DNA of 54,070 nt from Rhodococcus gordoniae (GCF_001646655.1 NZ_LPZN01000007.1:1-54070), one strand, 5' to 3'; numbered from the stretch's first letter, positions 1-9,495 are shown. Numbers and translations: made by a program. Notes: generated by a model not told the origin, from the sequence alone.

Positions 1-547
1 CGCAGTCCCCACAGCCGCAGCCGTCGACGAGCAGGTCCTCCTCGTCGCCATCGGCCTCACCCTCGAAGACCGAGGCCTCGCCCCCGAGGCGCTGCGCCAG
101 CGCGCGTGCCTGCTCGACGACCGGGACGAGCGACGCGACGGCCCGCACGAGATGGATCGGGACGAGCGGCGACGCCGCGACCCGCAACTCGACGGTGACC
201 CGGTCCTTGTCGAGGACGAACTTCACCTCGGGAAACTCGACCTGCAGGTCGCCGAGGACCTCCGCCGCCCGGGTGCGGCCCGCGATGCCCTCGACCAGAT
301 ACGTGGTGAGCAGCACGAAGCCACCCTCGGCGTCGACGGTCGCGTAGGTGAGCACGTCGTCGATCCAGATCGGGATCTCGCCGTCCTCGTCGGCTTCGGG
401 AGCCTCCTCGAGGATCTCCGAAAGCGTCTCCACCACAGCGGCACGCAGCGTGTCGTCGTCCTCGGTGGGGATCGCGACGGCATGCGACCCGTCGGCGGCG
501 ACGACCTCCTCGGGGGTGGCCTCGGCGTCGGTGTCGGTCGTGGTCAC
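1..547 (-). CDS. YbjN/TY-chaperone-like protein with Cys-rich tail (3' end cut off by window)
   Basis: At least 182 codons are readable, beginning at a GTG at 545-547 that overlaps the stop of the upstream gene (GTGA at 544-547). The N-terminus is acidic and Thr/Asp/Glu-rich. A mixed alpha/beta core follows (IPIWIDD, EGGFVLLTTYL, VEFPEVKFVLDKDRVTVEL), the kind of small fold seen in YbjN and type III chaperone-like proteins of actinobacteria. The last visible residues form a cysteine cluster, GCGCGDC, that could bind metal. It is the third member of a uppS-led run with overlapping ends. Family assignment is an inference from the fold-like pattern and neighbourhood; function is unknown. The stop codon lies outside the window. 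Confidence 0.7.
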   Translation of the reverse strand, partial: MTTTDTDAEATPEEVVAADGSHAVAIPTEDDDTLRAAVVETLSEILEEAPEADEDGEIPIWIDDVLTYATVDAEGGFVLLTTYLVEGIAGRTRAAEVLGDLQVEFPEVKFVLDKDRVTVELRVAASPLVPIHLVRAVASLVPVVEQARALAQRLGGEASVFEGEADGDEEDLLVDGCGCGDC

Positions 548-969
548 GAATTCTCCTTCGGATCGGGGGTTCCTGCGACGGCACCGCGCGCGTCGGCGGC
601 GCCGTCGAGCACGAGCAGCAGCATGGTGGTCAGCGCCGTGTCGTCGAGACCGGTCGCGGGAAACGAGTACCGCAGTACGACGTCGGCCTCGGCGTCGCGT
701 TCGACGAGGTGCACCGAGCCGAACTGCAGGGCGTCGGCAGCGGTCGCGACCCGGCTGCGCACGGCGTCGTCGAGCGGGAGATCCCATGCGAGCACTCCGG
801 TGACGGAGACCACGTCGAGTCCTTCGGTGAGTGTGACGACCTGCAGCGCGAAGGGCACGGCGCCGTAGTCGAATCCGAACGAGCTGTCGCCGTTCGCTAC
901 GGACGACGGGGTGCGGACGTCGACGAAGGGCGTGAGGGCGACCGCGACCCGCTCGCGCAGGGAGGTCAC
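544..969 (-). CDS. YbjN-like small conserved protein (Rv2360c-type)
   Basis: This 141-residue protein starts at a GTG (967-969) overlapping the uppS stop as GTGA, and its own stop overlaps the next GTG the same way, so the three genes look translationally coupled. It is a compact soluble alpha/beta protein ([35 protein letters not shown]) with no signal peptide or membrane segment. Length and position directly after uppS match the mycobacterial Rv2360c family, from memory. The fold resembles YbjN/type III chaperone-like proteins, but no catalytic residue is evident and no function can be assigned. Confidence 0.75.
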   Translation of the reverse strand: MTSLRERVAVALTPFVDVRTPSSVANGDSSFGFDYGAVPFALQVVTLTEGLDVVSVTGVLAWDLPLDDAVRSRVATAADALQFGSVHLVERDAEADVVLRYSFPATGLDDTALTTMLLLVLDGAADARGAVAGTPDPKENS

Positions 970-1772
970 TTCACACCGCCGAATCGCCGGTCGCGCGAGG
1001 CGTATTCGACGCATGCCGCCCACAGGTCGCGCCGGTCGAAATCGGGGAACATCGTGTCCTGGAAGACCAGTTCCGCGTAAGCGGACTGCCACAGCAGGAA
1101 GTTCGAGGTGCGCTGCTCGCCCGAGGGCCGCAGGAACAGGTCGACGTCGGGCATCTCGGGCTCGTCGAGATACCGCGCGACGGTCGACTCGGTGATGCGC
1201 TCGGGGTCCAGTTCACCGGCCGCGACACGCCGGGCGATCTCCCGTGCGGCGTCGGCGATCTCGGCGCGGCCGCCGTAGTTGACGCACATCGTGAGGGTCA
1301 TGACGTCGTTGTCCTTCGTCAGCTCCTCGGCGATCTCGAGTTCCTTGATCACGCTGCGCCACAGGCGGGGACGGCGGCCGGCCCACCGGACGCGCACACC
1401 CATCTCGTGCATCTCGTCGCGGCGTCGCCGGATCACGTCGCGGTTGAAGCCCATGAGGAACCGGACCTCGTCGGGGCTGCGCTTCCAGTTCTCGGTGGAG
1501 AAGGCATAGGCCGACAGCCACTTGACGCCCATCTCGATGCATCCGCACACCGTGTCCATCAGCACGGCTTCGCCGCGTTCGTGCCCGGCGGTGCGCGGCA
1601 GACCACGCTCCTGCGCCCAGCGACCGTTGCCGTCCATCACGAGCGCCACGTGCTGCGGGATCAGCTCGGGCTGCAGGACGGGAGGCCGTGCGCCCGACGG
1701 GTGCGGGTCGGGCGGCCGGATCACCCGCTCAGACGATGGGGGCGTGGTACGTCGTCGAATCACGATCCCCAT
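966..1772 (-). CDS. uppS: Long-chain cis-prenyl diphosphate synthase (undecaprenyl/decaprenyl)
   Basis: This 268-residue cis-prenyltransferase condenses isopentenyl diphosphate units to make the polyprenyl diphosphate carrier used for peptidoglycan and arabinogalactan. Signatures are VMDGNGRWA with catalytic Asp47, the FSTENW motif, and the C-terminal [15 protein letters not shown] substrate-binding motif. The ATG at 1770-1772 was chosen; it overlaps the recO 3' end by 44 bp. A GTG three codons later is possible. In mycobacteria the syntenic enzyme (Rv2361c) makes decaprenyl diphosphate, so the chain length here may be C50. The sequence alone does not fix it. Confidence 0.95.
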   Translation of the reverse strand: MGIVIRRRTTPPSSERVIRPPDPHPSGARPPVLQPELIPQHVALVMDGNGRWAQERGLPRTAGHERGEAVLMDTVCGCIEMGVKWLSAYAFSTENWKRSPDEVRFLMGFNRDVIRRRRDEMHEMGVRVRWAGRRPRLWRSVIKELEIAEELTKDNDVMTLTMCVNYGGRAEIADAAREIARRVAAGELDPERITESTVARYLDEPEMPDVDLFLRPSGEQRTSNFLLWQSAYAELVFQDTMFPDFDRRDLWAACVEYASRDRRFGGVK

Positions 1773-2559
1773 CCTGCCGGACGGCCCGTGCGACGTCATC
1801 AGCCCGGTTGGAGATCGGAGGCTCGGTGCGACCGCGTTCGACGAGGGGCAGCGAGCGCAGTTGCCGCTCGAGGTGCCATTGCAGGTGCGCGGCGACGAGG
1901 CCGCTGGCCTGGCGCCGCACCGCCGCGTCGGCCGATTCGGTCTCGGCCCATCGTCCGCGGTCGAGCGCGTCGAGCAGTGCGAACACTCCCGGTGCGGGTG
2001 TGGCCGCCCCCGGGGGACGGCAGTGCACACACACCGCGCCGCCGGCGGCGACGTGGAAGGCGGTGTGCGGGCCGGGACGGTCGCAGCGCGCGCAGTGGGT
2101 GATCGCCGGCGCCCATCCCGCGTAGGTCATGGCTCGCAGCAGGTAGGCGTCGAGCACGAGTTCGGGTGGCCGGGTGTGGTCGCACACCGCACGGAGGGCT
2201 CCGACGGTGAGCGCGTGCAGGCGCGGTACGGGTGCGCGTTCCTCACCGGCGAGCCGTTCTGCGGTCTCGAGGATCGCGCACGCGGTGGTGTAGCGGGAGT
2301 AGTCGTCGACGATGCCCACGGCGAAGGCATCGAGGGTCTGCACCTGGGTGACGATGTCGAGATTGCGGCCCGGGTGGAGCTGGACGTCGATGTGGGCGAA
2401 CGGTTCGAGCCGCGCGCCGAACTTCGAGCGTGTGCGGCGCACACCCTTCGCGACGGCCCGCACGAGTCCGTGCCGGCGTGTCAGCAGGGTGACGATGCGG
2501 TCGGCCTCGCCCAGCTTGTGCTGGCGCAGCACCACCGCGTTGTCCCGATAAAGCCTCAC
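1729..2559 (-). CDS. recO: DNA repair protein RecO
   Basis: RecO (276 residues) loads RecA on SSB-coated single strands in the RecFOR recombination pathway. The N-terminal OB-fold region ([22 protein letters not shown] onward) is typical, and a zinc-ribbon is visible as C156-A-R-C159 and C177-V-H-C180. Length is somewhat above the family average because of a polar C-terminal tail that overlaps the start of uppS. It is the first gene of the leftward recO-uppS run. It is divergent from the amidase gene, with about 100 bp between their starts. Confidence 0.95.
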   Translation of the reverse strand: MRLYRDNAVVLRQHKLGEADRIVTLLTRRHGLVRAVAKGVRRTRSKFGARLEPFAHIDVQLHPGRNLDIVTQVQTLDAFAVGIVDDYSRYTTACAILETAERLAGEERAPVPRLHALTVGALRAVCDHTRPPELVLDAYLLRAMTYAGWAPAITHCARCDRPGPHTAFHVAAGGAVCVHCRPPGAATPAPGVFALLDALDRGRWAETESADAAVRRQASGLVAAHLQWHLERQLRSLPLVERGRTEPPISNRADDVARAVRQDGDRDSTTYHAPIV

Positions 2560-2636
2560 TCCCCGAGTCTGTCATGGCGCGGTGACACGGGACGACCCGC
2601 GAAGGGACTCGACACCCAGAACTGAAACGCGTTATT

Positions 2637-2652
2637 GTTCGTTCGAACGAAC
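2637..2652. promoter_or_regulatory. Perfect 16-bp palindrome, probable TetR operator
   Basis: The sequence GTTCGTTCGAACGAAC is a perfect inverted repeat ending 10 bp before the amidase ATG. Its size and symmetry fit a TetR-family operator. The amidase operon ends with a TetR gene, so autoregulation is the simplest reading. A TTATTG stretch just upstream could serve as a -10 element, which would put the operator over the transcription start. The repeat is seen directly; the regulator pairing is inferred. Confidence 0.65.
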
Positions 2653-2662
2653 GGGGGAACCA

Positions 2663-4072
2663 ATGGATGCTCGAACCGACCTGCGCGACCTGAAGGCGAC
2701 CATCGGAGCGCTCGACCGCGACGAGACCACCTCCACGGATCTCGTCCGTGCGAGCCTCGACCGGATCGACGAGTCACAGCCGCACCTCAACGCCTTCCGT
2801 GTCGTGCGCCGCACGGCTGCACTCGACGAGGCCCGCGAGGCCGACCGGCGCCGCGCGAGCGGCGAACGCCTGCCCCTGCTCGGGGTCCCCATCGCGATCA
2901 AGGACGACACCGACGTCGTCGGCGAGACGACGATGTTCGGGTGCGCCGGCACCTTCGCTCCGAAGGACACCGACGCCGAGGTCGTGCGCCGCCTGCGCGC
3001 CGCCGGAGCCGTGATCGTCGGTAAGACGCACTCCCCCGAACTCGGCCAGTGGCCGCTCACCGGCGGTGATGCGTTCGGGCACACCCGCAGCGCGTGGTCG
3101 CGCGACCACACCCCCGGCGGTTCGTCGGGCGGCAGCGCCGCCGCCGTCGCCGCCGGGCTCGTGCCGGCCGCGCTGGGATCCGACGGCGCCGGATCGGTCC
3201 GTATCCCTGCCTCGTGGTCGAATCTCGTCGGCATCAAGCCGCAACGCGGCCGTATCTCCATGTGGCCCGACGCCGAGTCCTTCAACGGACTGACCACGCA
3301 CGGTCCCCTCGCCCGCACGGTCGCCGACGCGGCCCTGCTCCTCGATGTCGTGTCCGGCAACCATCCCGGCGACCGGCACACGTGCGCGCCACTCACCGTC
3401 TCCGACTCCGTGGGGCGGGATCCGGGCAGGCTGAACATCGCCCTGTCGGTGAAGATTCCGTTCACCGCGACACCCACCCGCCTCGACGCCCGCGTCCGCA
3501 CCCGCATCGCCGCGCTCGCCGCCGTGCTGCGCGATCTCGGGCACGAGGTGACCCTCGCCGATCCCGACTACGGAATCCTCTTCGGGCTGAACTTCCTTCC
3601 GCGCTCCATGTCCGGCATCGAGGACTGGCTGCATCGCCTGCCCGATCCGTCTCTCCCCGACGTCCGCACCCGCGCCAACGCGCGCACCGGCCGCCTGCTG
3701 CACGGATTTCCGCTACGCGCAGCACGCGCCGCCGAGCCGCGCCTGCACCGGCGGGTCGGCCGCATCTTCGACCGGTTCGACGTGGTGCTCGCCCCCACCC
3801 CCGCCACACCGCCGCTACCGGTGACGGCGATCGACGGAATCGGCGGCTGGGCCACCGACAAGGTCATCACGGGCGCGTGCCCGTACGCGTGGCCGTGGAA
3901 CGTGCTGGGCTGGCCCGCGGTCAACGTCCCGGCCGGATTCACCGAGGAGCGCCTGCCGGTGGGCGCCCAATTGCTCGGTCCGGAGAACTCCGAACCGCTC
4001 CTGGTGTCCCTCGCCTCGCAACTGGAGTCGGTGCTGCGGTGGCACGAGCACACCCCGGAGCAATGGTGGTGA
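2663..4072 (+). CDS. Amidase-signature-family hydrolase (AmiA2-like)
   Basis: This 469-residue cytoplasmic amidase has the Ser-cisSer-Lys triad of the amidase signature family: Lys80 (PIAIKDD), Ser154 in GGSSGGS and nucleophile Ser178 in GSDGAGSVRIPA. The substrate is unknown; family members hydrolyse aliphatic, aromatic or peptide amides. The ATG at 2663 follows a GGGGGAA ribosome site. It occupies the position of mycobacterial amiA2 (Rv2363). The downstream TetR gene overlaps its last 10 bases, and a perfect palindrome lies just before its start, suggesting inducible expression by an amide or its product. Confidence 0.9.
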   Translation: MDARTDLRDLKATIGALDRDETTSTDLVRASLDRIDESQPHLNAFRVVRRTAALDEAREADRRRASGERLPLLGVPIAIKDDTDVVGETTMFGCAGTFAPKDTDAEVVRRLRAAGAVIVGKTHSPELGQWPLTGGDAFGHTRSAWSRDHTPGGSSGGSAAAVAAGLVPAALGSDGAGSVRIPASWSNLVGIKPQRGRISMWPDAESFNGLTTHGPLARTVADAALLLDVVSGNHPGDRHTCAPLTVSDSVGRDPGRLNIALSVKIPFTATPTRLDARVRTRIAALAAVLRDLGHEVTLADPDYGILFGLNFLPRSMSGIEDWLHRLPDPSLPDVRTRANARTGRLLHGFPLRAARAAEPRLHRRVGRIFDRFDVVLAPTPATPPLPVTAIDGIGGWATDKVITGACPYAWPWNVLGWPAVNVPAGFTEERLPVGAQLLGPENSEPLLVSLASQLESVLRWHEHTPEQWW

Positions 4073-4638
4073 CCACGCGCGACGACGCCCGCTCGCGGAT
4101 CGTCCACGCCACCCTCCATCTCGTCGGCACCCACGGTGTCGCGGGGGTGACGAACCGGCGCATCGCGGCGCGCGCCGAGGTATCGCTGGGATCGATCACC
4201 TACCACTTCCCCACCCAGGCCGACCTGCTGCGGGCCGCCCTCGAGTTCTTCGTCGACGAGGAGACCGAGCGCCTGCGCGAACTCACCGATCGCTATCGCT
4301 CACAGGCGTTGTCGTTGACCGAAGCGGCGGAGCTCACCGAGCGGGTCGCCCACGACCTGACCTTCACGGCCGAGCGCATCGCACCCTTCGAACTGTACGT
4401 GCAGGCGGGACGCGACGACGAGCTACGGCAGGTCGCCGCGCGGTGCTGGCGCGCCTACGACATGCTGGCCGTCTCCGTCCTCTCCGCCCTCGGTGTGCCG
4501 AGACCGGAGACGATCGCCCCGACGGTCGTCGCCACCATCACCGGCCTGCAGCTGCGCCGCCTGTCGACGGGGACCGAAGCGAATCTGTCGGAATCCGTTC
4601 TGCTGCTTCTACACGCCGCAGCCGCGGAACAGCCCTGA
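4063..4638 (+). CDS. TetR-family transcriptional regulator
   Basis: This 191-residue repressor has a classic N-terminal helix-turn-helix (GVAGVTNRRIAARAEVSLGSITYHFPTQADLLRAAL), followed by an alpha-helical ligand-binding domain. The ATG at 4063-4065 overlaps the end of the amidase gene, so the two are co-transcribed. The likely operator is the 16-bp palindrome upstream of the amidase. Ligand is unknown, plausibly an amide substrate or product of the cotranscribed enzyme. It has the ordinary family length. Confidence 0.9.
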   Translation: MVVTTRDDARSRIVHATLHLVGTHGVAGVTNRRIAARAEVSLGSITYHFPTQADLLRAALEFFVDEETERLRELTDRYRSQALSLTEAAELTERVAHDLTFTAERIAPFELYVQAGRDDELRQVAARCWRAYDMLAVSVLSALGVPRPETIAPTVVATITGLQLRRLSTGTEANLSESVLLLLHAAAAEQP

Positions 4639-4720
4639 GCCGCTCGCGGACCCCTGCGGCCGGGATCAGGGCGTGACCGCACGTTCACGTCGAGTACACC
4701 ACGAAACATCGCGGTCACGA

Positions 4721-4732
4721 ACAGTGCACTGT
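4721..4732. promoter_or_regulatory. 12-bp perfect palindrome upstream of permease gene
   Basis: ACAGTGCACTGT sits in the 266-bp gap between the TetR gene and the permease gene, followed at once by a second GTGCAC. It may be an operator for the permease-hydrolase pair. No regulator gene lies beside it except the upstream TetR, whose apparent operator differs. Nothing else convincing was seen in this gap. Confidence 0.35.
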
Positions 4733-4904
4733 GCACAGGCGATGCCGTGCACGATCGGCTGATCGGCCCATTGCCGGTGCCTGCACGGGACTTCAAGATC
4801 GAACGTGTTCCGACCCACGACGGTTGTGTCGCCCCATCGATGGTGCGGCGCCGACCCGTCCACGGTCGCCGCCCGCTGCACGTTCTCTCGTCGAGGAGCT
4901 GCTC

Positions 4905-6494
4905 GTGACCGTCGCGCACATCGTGTTCCTGCTCGGCCTGCTCGTCCTGATCGTCGCCATGGCATTGCGTAAGAACGTCCTGATCCCGGCGGTCCTCGCA
5001 ACCTTCGCCACCGCGCTGGCCTACGACGGCAACATCGCCTCCGCCGTCATGTCGGTTTTCCGTGCGACCTTGACCGCAGGTGGCGCCCTGTTCGAGATCT
5101 TCGTGGTCATCGCAGCTGTGACATCGATGCTCGCCGCGATGCGTTCCATCGGTGCCGACGAACTCATGGTGCGCCCGTTCGGGCGATGGATGATCGACGG
5201 CCGCATCGCCTACATCGTGTTGTTCGTCGTCACCTACCTGTTGTCGCTGTTCTTCTGGCCGACACCGGCGCTCGCGCTGATCGGAGCGGTGCTGCTTCCG
5301 GCGGCGATCAAGGCGGGACTGCCGCCGCTCGGCGCTGCCCTCGCCCTCGCCATCTCGGGGCAGGGCATGGCGCTCGCTTCCGACTACGTCATCGGTCTGG
5401 CGCCGTCGATCTCCGCGAGCGGCGCCGGTGTGCCGGCCGACGACATCGCCGACCGCGCGCTGGTGCTGTCCCTGATCGTCGGGCTGACCGCGGCCACGCT
5501 CGCGTGGTTCCTCACCGTCCGTCGCGAGATCGCGCGCCGCAGCCGGGATTCCGCGACACAGGATGGCGGTTCGAGCGCCGGTGGTCTCGCGCCCGGCGAG
5601 CCCGCGGCGGGTGCTGCAGCGGATCTCCCGCCCGGAGAGGGGAACCGTCCGTTGCCGGTCGGCACGGTGCCGAGCAGCGACACCGTCGCGGTACCGAACA
5701 GCGACACCGTCGCGGTACCGAACAGCGACACCGTCGCGGTACCGAGCGTCGACGCCGTCCTTTCCCGGACGAGCACACCCGTTCTCACCCGCCCCGCATC
5801 CGCCCGAGCCTGGGCGATCGGCGTCCCGGCGACATTCGGACTCGTGCTCGTCTACATGATGCTGGGGCGTTTCACCGATCTGGTTCCGTGGTCGGACGGA
5901 GCAGGAGCGTCACTGGTGGGAGGCAGCGCGCTTCTGCTCATGGCCGCGGTGACCCTGACGACACAGCGGTCCGACGCACTCGAGCACTGCGCCACGCACT
6001 TCGTGGACGGACTCGCCTACGCATTCAAGGCCATGGGAATCATTCTGCCCGTGGCCGGATTCGTCTATCTCGGCATCCCCGACTACTCCGGGTCGATCCT
6101 CGGACTCGAGTCGGAAACCGGACCGGCGTTCCTCTTCGACGCCGTCGAGCGGGTCCAGGAGTACACCCCCGACAACGGGCTCTTCGCGGCACTGAGCATG
6201 GTGGTGATCGGGATGCTCATCGGCCTCGACGGATCCGGCTGGGCCGGACTGCCGCTCACCGGCGGAATCGCTGCGTCCCTTGCTCCGCAGGCCGGCATGG
6301 ACACTGCGACTCTCGCCGCCCTCGCGCAGAACGCCGCGACCTGGACCGGTGGCGGCACCCTCGTCATCTGGTCGTCGCTGATCGTGGTCGCGGGATTCTG
6401 CCGCGTTCCGGTCGGTGATCTCGTGCGCCGCCTCGCGATCCCGGTGGTGAGCGGTTTGCTCGTCGCCGCCGTCGCCGCTGTGGTGCTCTGGTGA
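4905..6494 (+). CDS. Multi-spanning membrane permease of unknown substrate, with repeat-containing central linker
   Basis: This 529-residue integral membrane protein has about five to six hydrophobic spans in each half, with two similar-looking halves (FWPTPALALIGAVLLPAAIKAG in the first, GMLIGLDGSGWAGLPLTGG in the second). Between them is a hydrophilic linker of about 110 residues containing three copies of an eight-residue VP-NSDTVA unit. The layout resembles ion-transporter-superfamily carriers for organic anions, but I do not recognise the family with certainty. The GTG at 4905 follows GAGGAG. The next gene, 47 bp downstream, is a cysteine hydrolase, so the pair may import and hydrolyse one compound. 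Confidence 0.75.
   Translation: MTVAHIVFLLGLLVLIVAMALRKNVLIPAVLATFATALAYDGNIASAVMSVFRATLTAGGALFEIFVVIAAVTSMLAAMRSIGADELMVRPFGRWMIDGRIAYIVLFVVTYLLSLFFWPTPALALIGAVLLPAAIKAGLPPLGAALALAISGQGMALASDYVIGLAPSISASGAGVPADDIADRALVLSLIVGLTAATLAWFLTVRREIARRSRDSATQDGGSSAGGLAPGEPAAGAAADLPPGEGNRPLPVGTVPSSDTVAVPNSDTVAVPNSDTVAVPSVDAVLSRTSTPVLTRPASARAWAIGVPATFGLVLVYMMLGRFTDLVPWSDGAGASLVGGSALLLMAAVTLTTQRSDALEHCATHFVDGLAYAFKAMGIILPVAGFVYLGIPDYSGSILGLESETGPAFLFDAVERVQEYTPDNGLFAALSMVVIGMLIGLDGSGWAGLPLTGGIAASLAPQAGMDTATLAALAQNAATWTGGGTLVIWSSLIVVAGFCRVPVGDLVRRLAIPVVSGLLVAAVAAVVLW
5667..5759 (+). repeat. In-frame 24-bp tandem repeats in permease linker
   Basis: Three 24-bp units run at 5667-5690, 5691-5714 and 5715-5738; the last two are identical and the first differs by two bases. 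A degenerate fourth copy ends near 5759. Each unit encodes VP(S/N)SDTVA, so copy number can change without breaking the frame. The repeat lies in the predicted soluble loop between the two membrane halves. Confidence 0.9.
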
Positions 6495-6541
6495 CGACCA
6501 CATAGGTAACGAACAACCAACTTCGACGAGAGGACCCTCGC

Positions 6542-7189
6542 ATGAACGAGTCGGGATTCCGCTACGACCCGCAGCGGTGCGCGCTGGTGGTGATCGACAT
6601 GCAGAACGACTTCTGCTCGCCGGACGGCGCTCTCGCCGGGTGCGGATTCGACGTCTCGGCCGCGGTGACGATGACGCCGCGCCTCGCGGAACTGATCGCC
6701 GGCGCCCGCCGGGCGGGTGTGCCCGTCGTGTGGATCAGCACGGAACACGACGAGACCACCGACTCTCCCCAATGGCTGGGACGGGTCGGCGACGGGCCCG
6801 ATACCGCCCGGACCGGCCTGACCTGCCGGCCCGGGACCGTCGGCGTCGAGTTCTACGGTGTCCGGCCGGCGCCGGGTGAACCGGTGATCGTCAAACACCG
6901 CTTCAGTGCCTTCGTCGGCACCGAGCTCGATCGGGTTCTGCGCTCACGCGGTATCGAATCACTGTTGTTCACGGGCGTCGCGACGGAGATCTGTGTCGAA
7001 TCGAGCCTGCGCAGTGCCCTCTTCCACGAGTACTGGGTCTCGCTCGTCGAGGACTGCACCGCGTCCTACAGCCCCGCGGCACACGCCGCGTCGGTCTCGG
7101 TGGTCGCGCAGAACTTCGGGACCGTGGTGACCGCGGACGACCTCGCATCGGTGTGGCTCGCCCGGCCGGTCACCACGTCCGCCCGATAG
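6542..7189 (+). CDS. Isochorismatase-family cysteine hydrolase
   Basis: This 215-residue cytosolic hydrolase has the Asp-Lys-Cys triad of the isochorismatase/nicotinamidase superfamily: Asp19 (VVIDMQNDFC), Lys118 (VIVKHRFSAF) and nucleophile Cys151 (TEICVESS). The residues before Cys151 include the usual cis-peptide region. Family members hydrolyse nicotinamide, carbamoyl compounds, biuret or isochorismate, and nothing visible here chooses among them. A strong GAGAGGA ribosome site precedes the ATG. It probably forms an operon with the upstream permease. It converges on era with only 17 bp between stops, in which GCTCG-CAG-CGAGC could form a weak hairpin. Confidence 0.88.
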   Translation: MNESGFRYDPQRCALVVIDMQNDFCSPDGALAGCGFDVSAAVTMTPRLAELIAGARRAGVPVVWISTEHDETTDSPQWLGRVGDGPDTARTGLTCRPGTVGVEFYGVRPAPGEPVIVKHRFSAFVGTELDRVLRSRGIESLLFTGVATEICVESSLRSALFHEYWVSLVEDCTASYSPAAHAASVSVVAQNFGTVVTADDLASVWLARPVTTSAR

Positions 7190-7206
7190 GGGGCTCGCAG
7201 CGAGCG

Positions 7207-8124
7207 TCAGAATCCCAGGCGGCCCAGCTGTTTGGGATCGCGCTGCCAGTCCTTCGCGACCTTCACGTGCAGGTCGAGATAGATCTTCACGCCGAGAAGC
7301 TTCTCGATCTGGGTGCGCGCGGCGGTGCCCACCTCGCGCAGCCGGGCGCCGCCCTTGCCGATCACGATGCCCTTCTGGCTCGGCCGCTCGACGTAGAGCA
7401 GCGCGTGCACGTCGAGCATCTCGCCCTGCTTCTCGGTGCGGCCCTCACGTTCCGTGATCTCTTCGATGACCACCGCGAGCGAGTGCGGCAGCTCGTCGCC
7501 GAGACCTTCGAGCGCGGCCTCACGGATGAGCTCGGCCATCAGGGTCTCCTCCGGCTCGTCGGTGAGCTCGCCGTCGGGATAGAAGGCCGGACCGGGTTCC
7601 ATGTGCGAGACGAGGACGTCGATGAGGACCTCGACCTGCTCACCCGACGCCGCGGAGACGGGCACGACCTCGCAGTCCTCGCCGAGGAGCTTCGACACGG
7701 CGAGCAACTGCGCCGCGACCTGCTGCTTGCCGACCTTGTCGATCTTCGTCACGATACCGACGACCGGGGTCTTCGGCGCCATGTGCCGCACCTGCTCCAG
7801 GATCCAGCGGTCGCCGGGGCCGATCTTCTCGTCGGCGGGGAAGCACATGCCGATCGCGTCGACCTCGGAGTAGGTGTCCTGCACCAGATCGTTCAGTCGC
7901 TGGCCGAGCAGGGTGCGCGGACGGTGCAGTCCTGGGGTGTCGACCAGGATGAGCTGCGCCTTGTCGCGGTGGACGATGCCGCGGATGGTGTGCCGGGTGG
8001 TCTGCGGACGCGACGAGGTGATCGCGATCTTGCTGCCCACGAGCGCGTTCGTGAGCGTCGACTTCCCGGTGTTGGGCCGGCCGACGAAACAGATGAAGCC
8101 GGAACGGAAGTCGGTGTCGGTCAT
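7207..8124 (-). CDS. era: GTPase Era
   Basis: Era (305 residues) is an essential GTPase that binds the 3' end of 16S rRNA during 30S assembly. The G-domain shows [10 protein letters not shown] (G1), DTPGL (G3) and TKID (G4). The C-terminal KH domain carries [13 protein letters not shown]. The ATG overlaps the stop of the upstream CorC-like gene (ATGA at 8121-8124), indicating coupled translation. The order phoH, ybeY, corC-like, era is a conserved ribosome-maturation cluster. Confidence 0.97.
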   Translation of the reverse strand: MTDTDFRSGFICFVGRPNTGKSTLTNALVGSKIAITSSRPQTTRHTIRGIVHRDKAQLILVDTPGLHRPRTLLGQRLNDLVQDTYSEVDAIGMCFPADEKIGPGDRWILEQVRHMAPKTPVVGIVTKIDKVGKQQVAAQLLAVSKLLGEDCEVVPVSAASGEQVEVLIDVLVSHMEPGPAFYPDGELTDEPEETLMAELIREAALEGLGDELPHSLAVVIEEITEREGRTEKQGEMLDVHALLYVERPSQKGIVIGKGGARLREVGTAARTQIEKLLGVKIYLDLHVKVAKDWQRDPKQLGRLGF

Positions 8125-9437
8125 GCATGCTCCTCGGTCGTGGCCGTATCGGTATCGCTGTGTTCTTCGTGGGGTGCCGCCCGCTGCACGTGGACGGTGC
8201 TCACGCGCACCCGCCCGCGGACGTCCGGTCCGCCCTCACCGCGCAGCAGCAGGCCGTGGGTCCGTACCTCCGCGCCCGGCAGAGGAACTCGGCCGAGCTC
8301 GTAGCCGAGGAGTCCGCCGACCGTGTCGACCTCGTCGTCCTCGATGTCGATATCGAACAGTTCGCCGAGATCCTCGACGGGCAGTCGCGCCGAGACCCGG
8401 TAGGTGTCGTCGCCGAGATCCTCGACGTCGGGGATCTCCCCGGTGTCGTATTCGTCGGCGATCTCACCGACGATCTCCTCGATGACGTCCTCGATCGTCA
8501 CCAGGCCTGCGATGCCGCCGTATTCGTCGACGAGCACCGCCATGTGGTTGCGGTCGCGCTGCATGTCGGCGAGCAGATCGTCGAGGCGCTTCGAATCCGG
8601 CACGAACACCGCCGGTCGCATGACGTCGGACACCGAGACGCTGCGCCCACCATCACGGTGGTAGTAGGTCTGCTTGACGAGATCCTTGAGGTAGACGACA
8701 CCGCGGATGTCGTCGACGTTCTCGCCGATCACCGGGATCCGGGAGTGTCCGCTGCGGACCGCGAGCGAAGTGGCCTGACCGGCGGTCTTGGTCTCCTCGA
8801 TCCACACCATCTCGGGACGCGGAACCATGATCTCGCGGGCGGTGGTGTCGCCGAAATCGAACACCGACTGGATCATCCGGCGTTCCTCGTCGGCCACGAC
8901 CCCGCTCTCCTGCGCGAGGTCGACCAGTTCGCGCAACTCGATCTCGTTGGCGAACGGGCCGTTCCGGAAACCGCGGCCGGGTGTGACGGCGTTACCCACG
9001 GCGATGAGGATCCGGCTGATCGGACCGAGCAGGACACCGAGGATCCGCAACGGACCGGTGGCCGCGAGCGCGATCGGGTAGGCGTGCTGGCGTCCGAGAG
9101 TCCGGGGGCCGACGCCGATCACGACGTAGTCGACGATCACCATCACCGCGGCGCCCACCACGAGCACCCACGTCCGGTCGAGGACGGCGAGCAGCGCACC
9201 GACGAGCACCACGGTGGCGGTGATCTCGCAGAGGATCCGCAGCAGCACCGTCAGATTGACGTAGCGGGGCCGATCGTCGAGCAGAGCGAGCAGGCGCCGC
9301 GCACCGGTCCGGCCCTCTTTCGCGAGTTCCTCGGCGCGCGCAGCGGATACGGTGTTCAGGGCGGAATCGACGGCGGCGAACAGACCGCCGAGCACCACCA
9401 GGACGACCGCCAGGACGACGAGGGGCACGGTACTCAC
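8121..9437 (-). CDS. Hemolysin/CorC-type membrane protein with DUF21, CBS pair and CorC_HlyC domains
   Basis: This 438-residue protein has an N-terminal DUF21 membrane domain of about four helices ([25 protein letters not shown] onward). Two CBS domains follow (about 200-330; [31 protein letters not shown]), then a C-terminal CorC_HlyC domain (about 345-430). Relatives of the CNNM/CorC family handle Mg2+ or other divalent cations at the membrane; the hemolysin label is historical. It starts at GTG and is coupled to era by a 4-base overlap. It is the syntenic counterpart of Rv2366c. Confidence 0.9.
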   Translation of the reverse strand: MSTVPLVVLAVVLVVLGGLFAAVDSALNTVSAARAEELAKEGRTGARRLLALLDDRPRYVNLTVLLRILCEITATVVLVGALLAVLDRTWVLVVGAAVMVIVDYVVIGVGPRTLGRQHAYPIALAATGPLRILGVLLGPISRILIAVGNAVTPGRGFRNGPFANEIELRELVDLAQESGVVADEERRMIQSVFDFGDTTAREIMVPRPEMVWIEETKTAGQATSLAVRSGHSRIPVIGENVDDIRGVVYLKDLVKQTYYHRDGGRSVSVSDVMRPAVFVPDSKRLDDLLADMQRDRNHMAVLVDEYGGIAGLVTIEDVIEEIVGEIADEYDTGEIPDVEDLGDDTYRVSARLPVEDLGELFDIDIEDDEVDTVGGLLGYELGRVPLPGAEVRTHGLLLRGEGGPDVRGRVRVSTVHVQRAAPHEEHSDTDTATTEEHA

Positions 9438-9495
9438 GCGACCGTCACTCCCCCGGTCGGCGTCGTCCGATCAGGTGGGTTCGTACTGTCGCCGC

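Noticed and set aside
4731-4904. N-terminal extension of the permease by 58 residues
   Set aside because: The extra sequence is Arg/Pro/Cys-rich, not membrane-like, and the GTG at 4905 has a good ribosome site and starts directly at the first hydrophobic helix.
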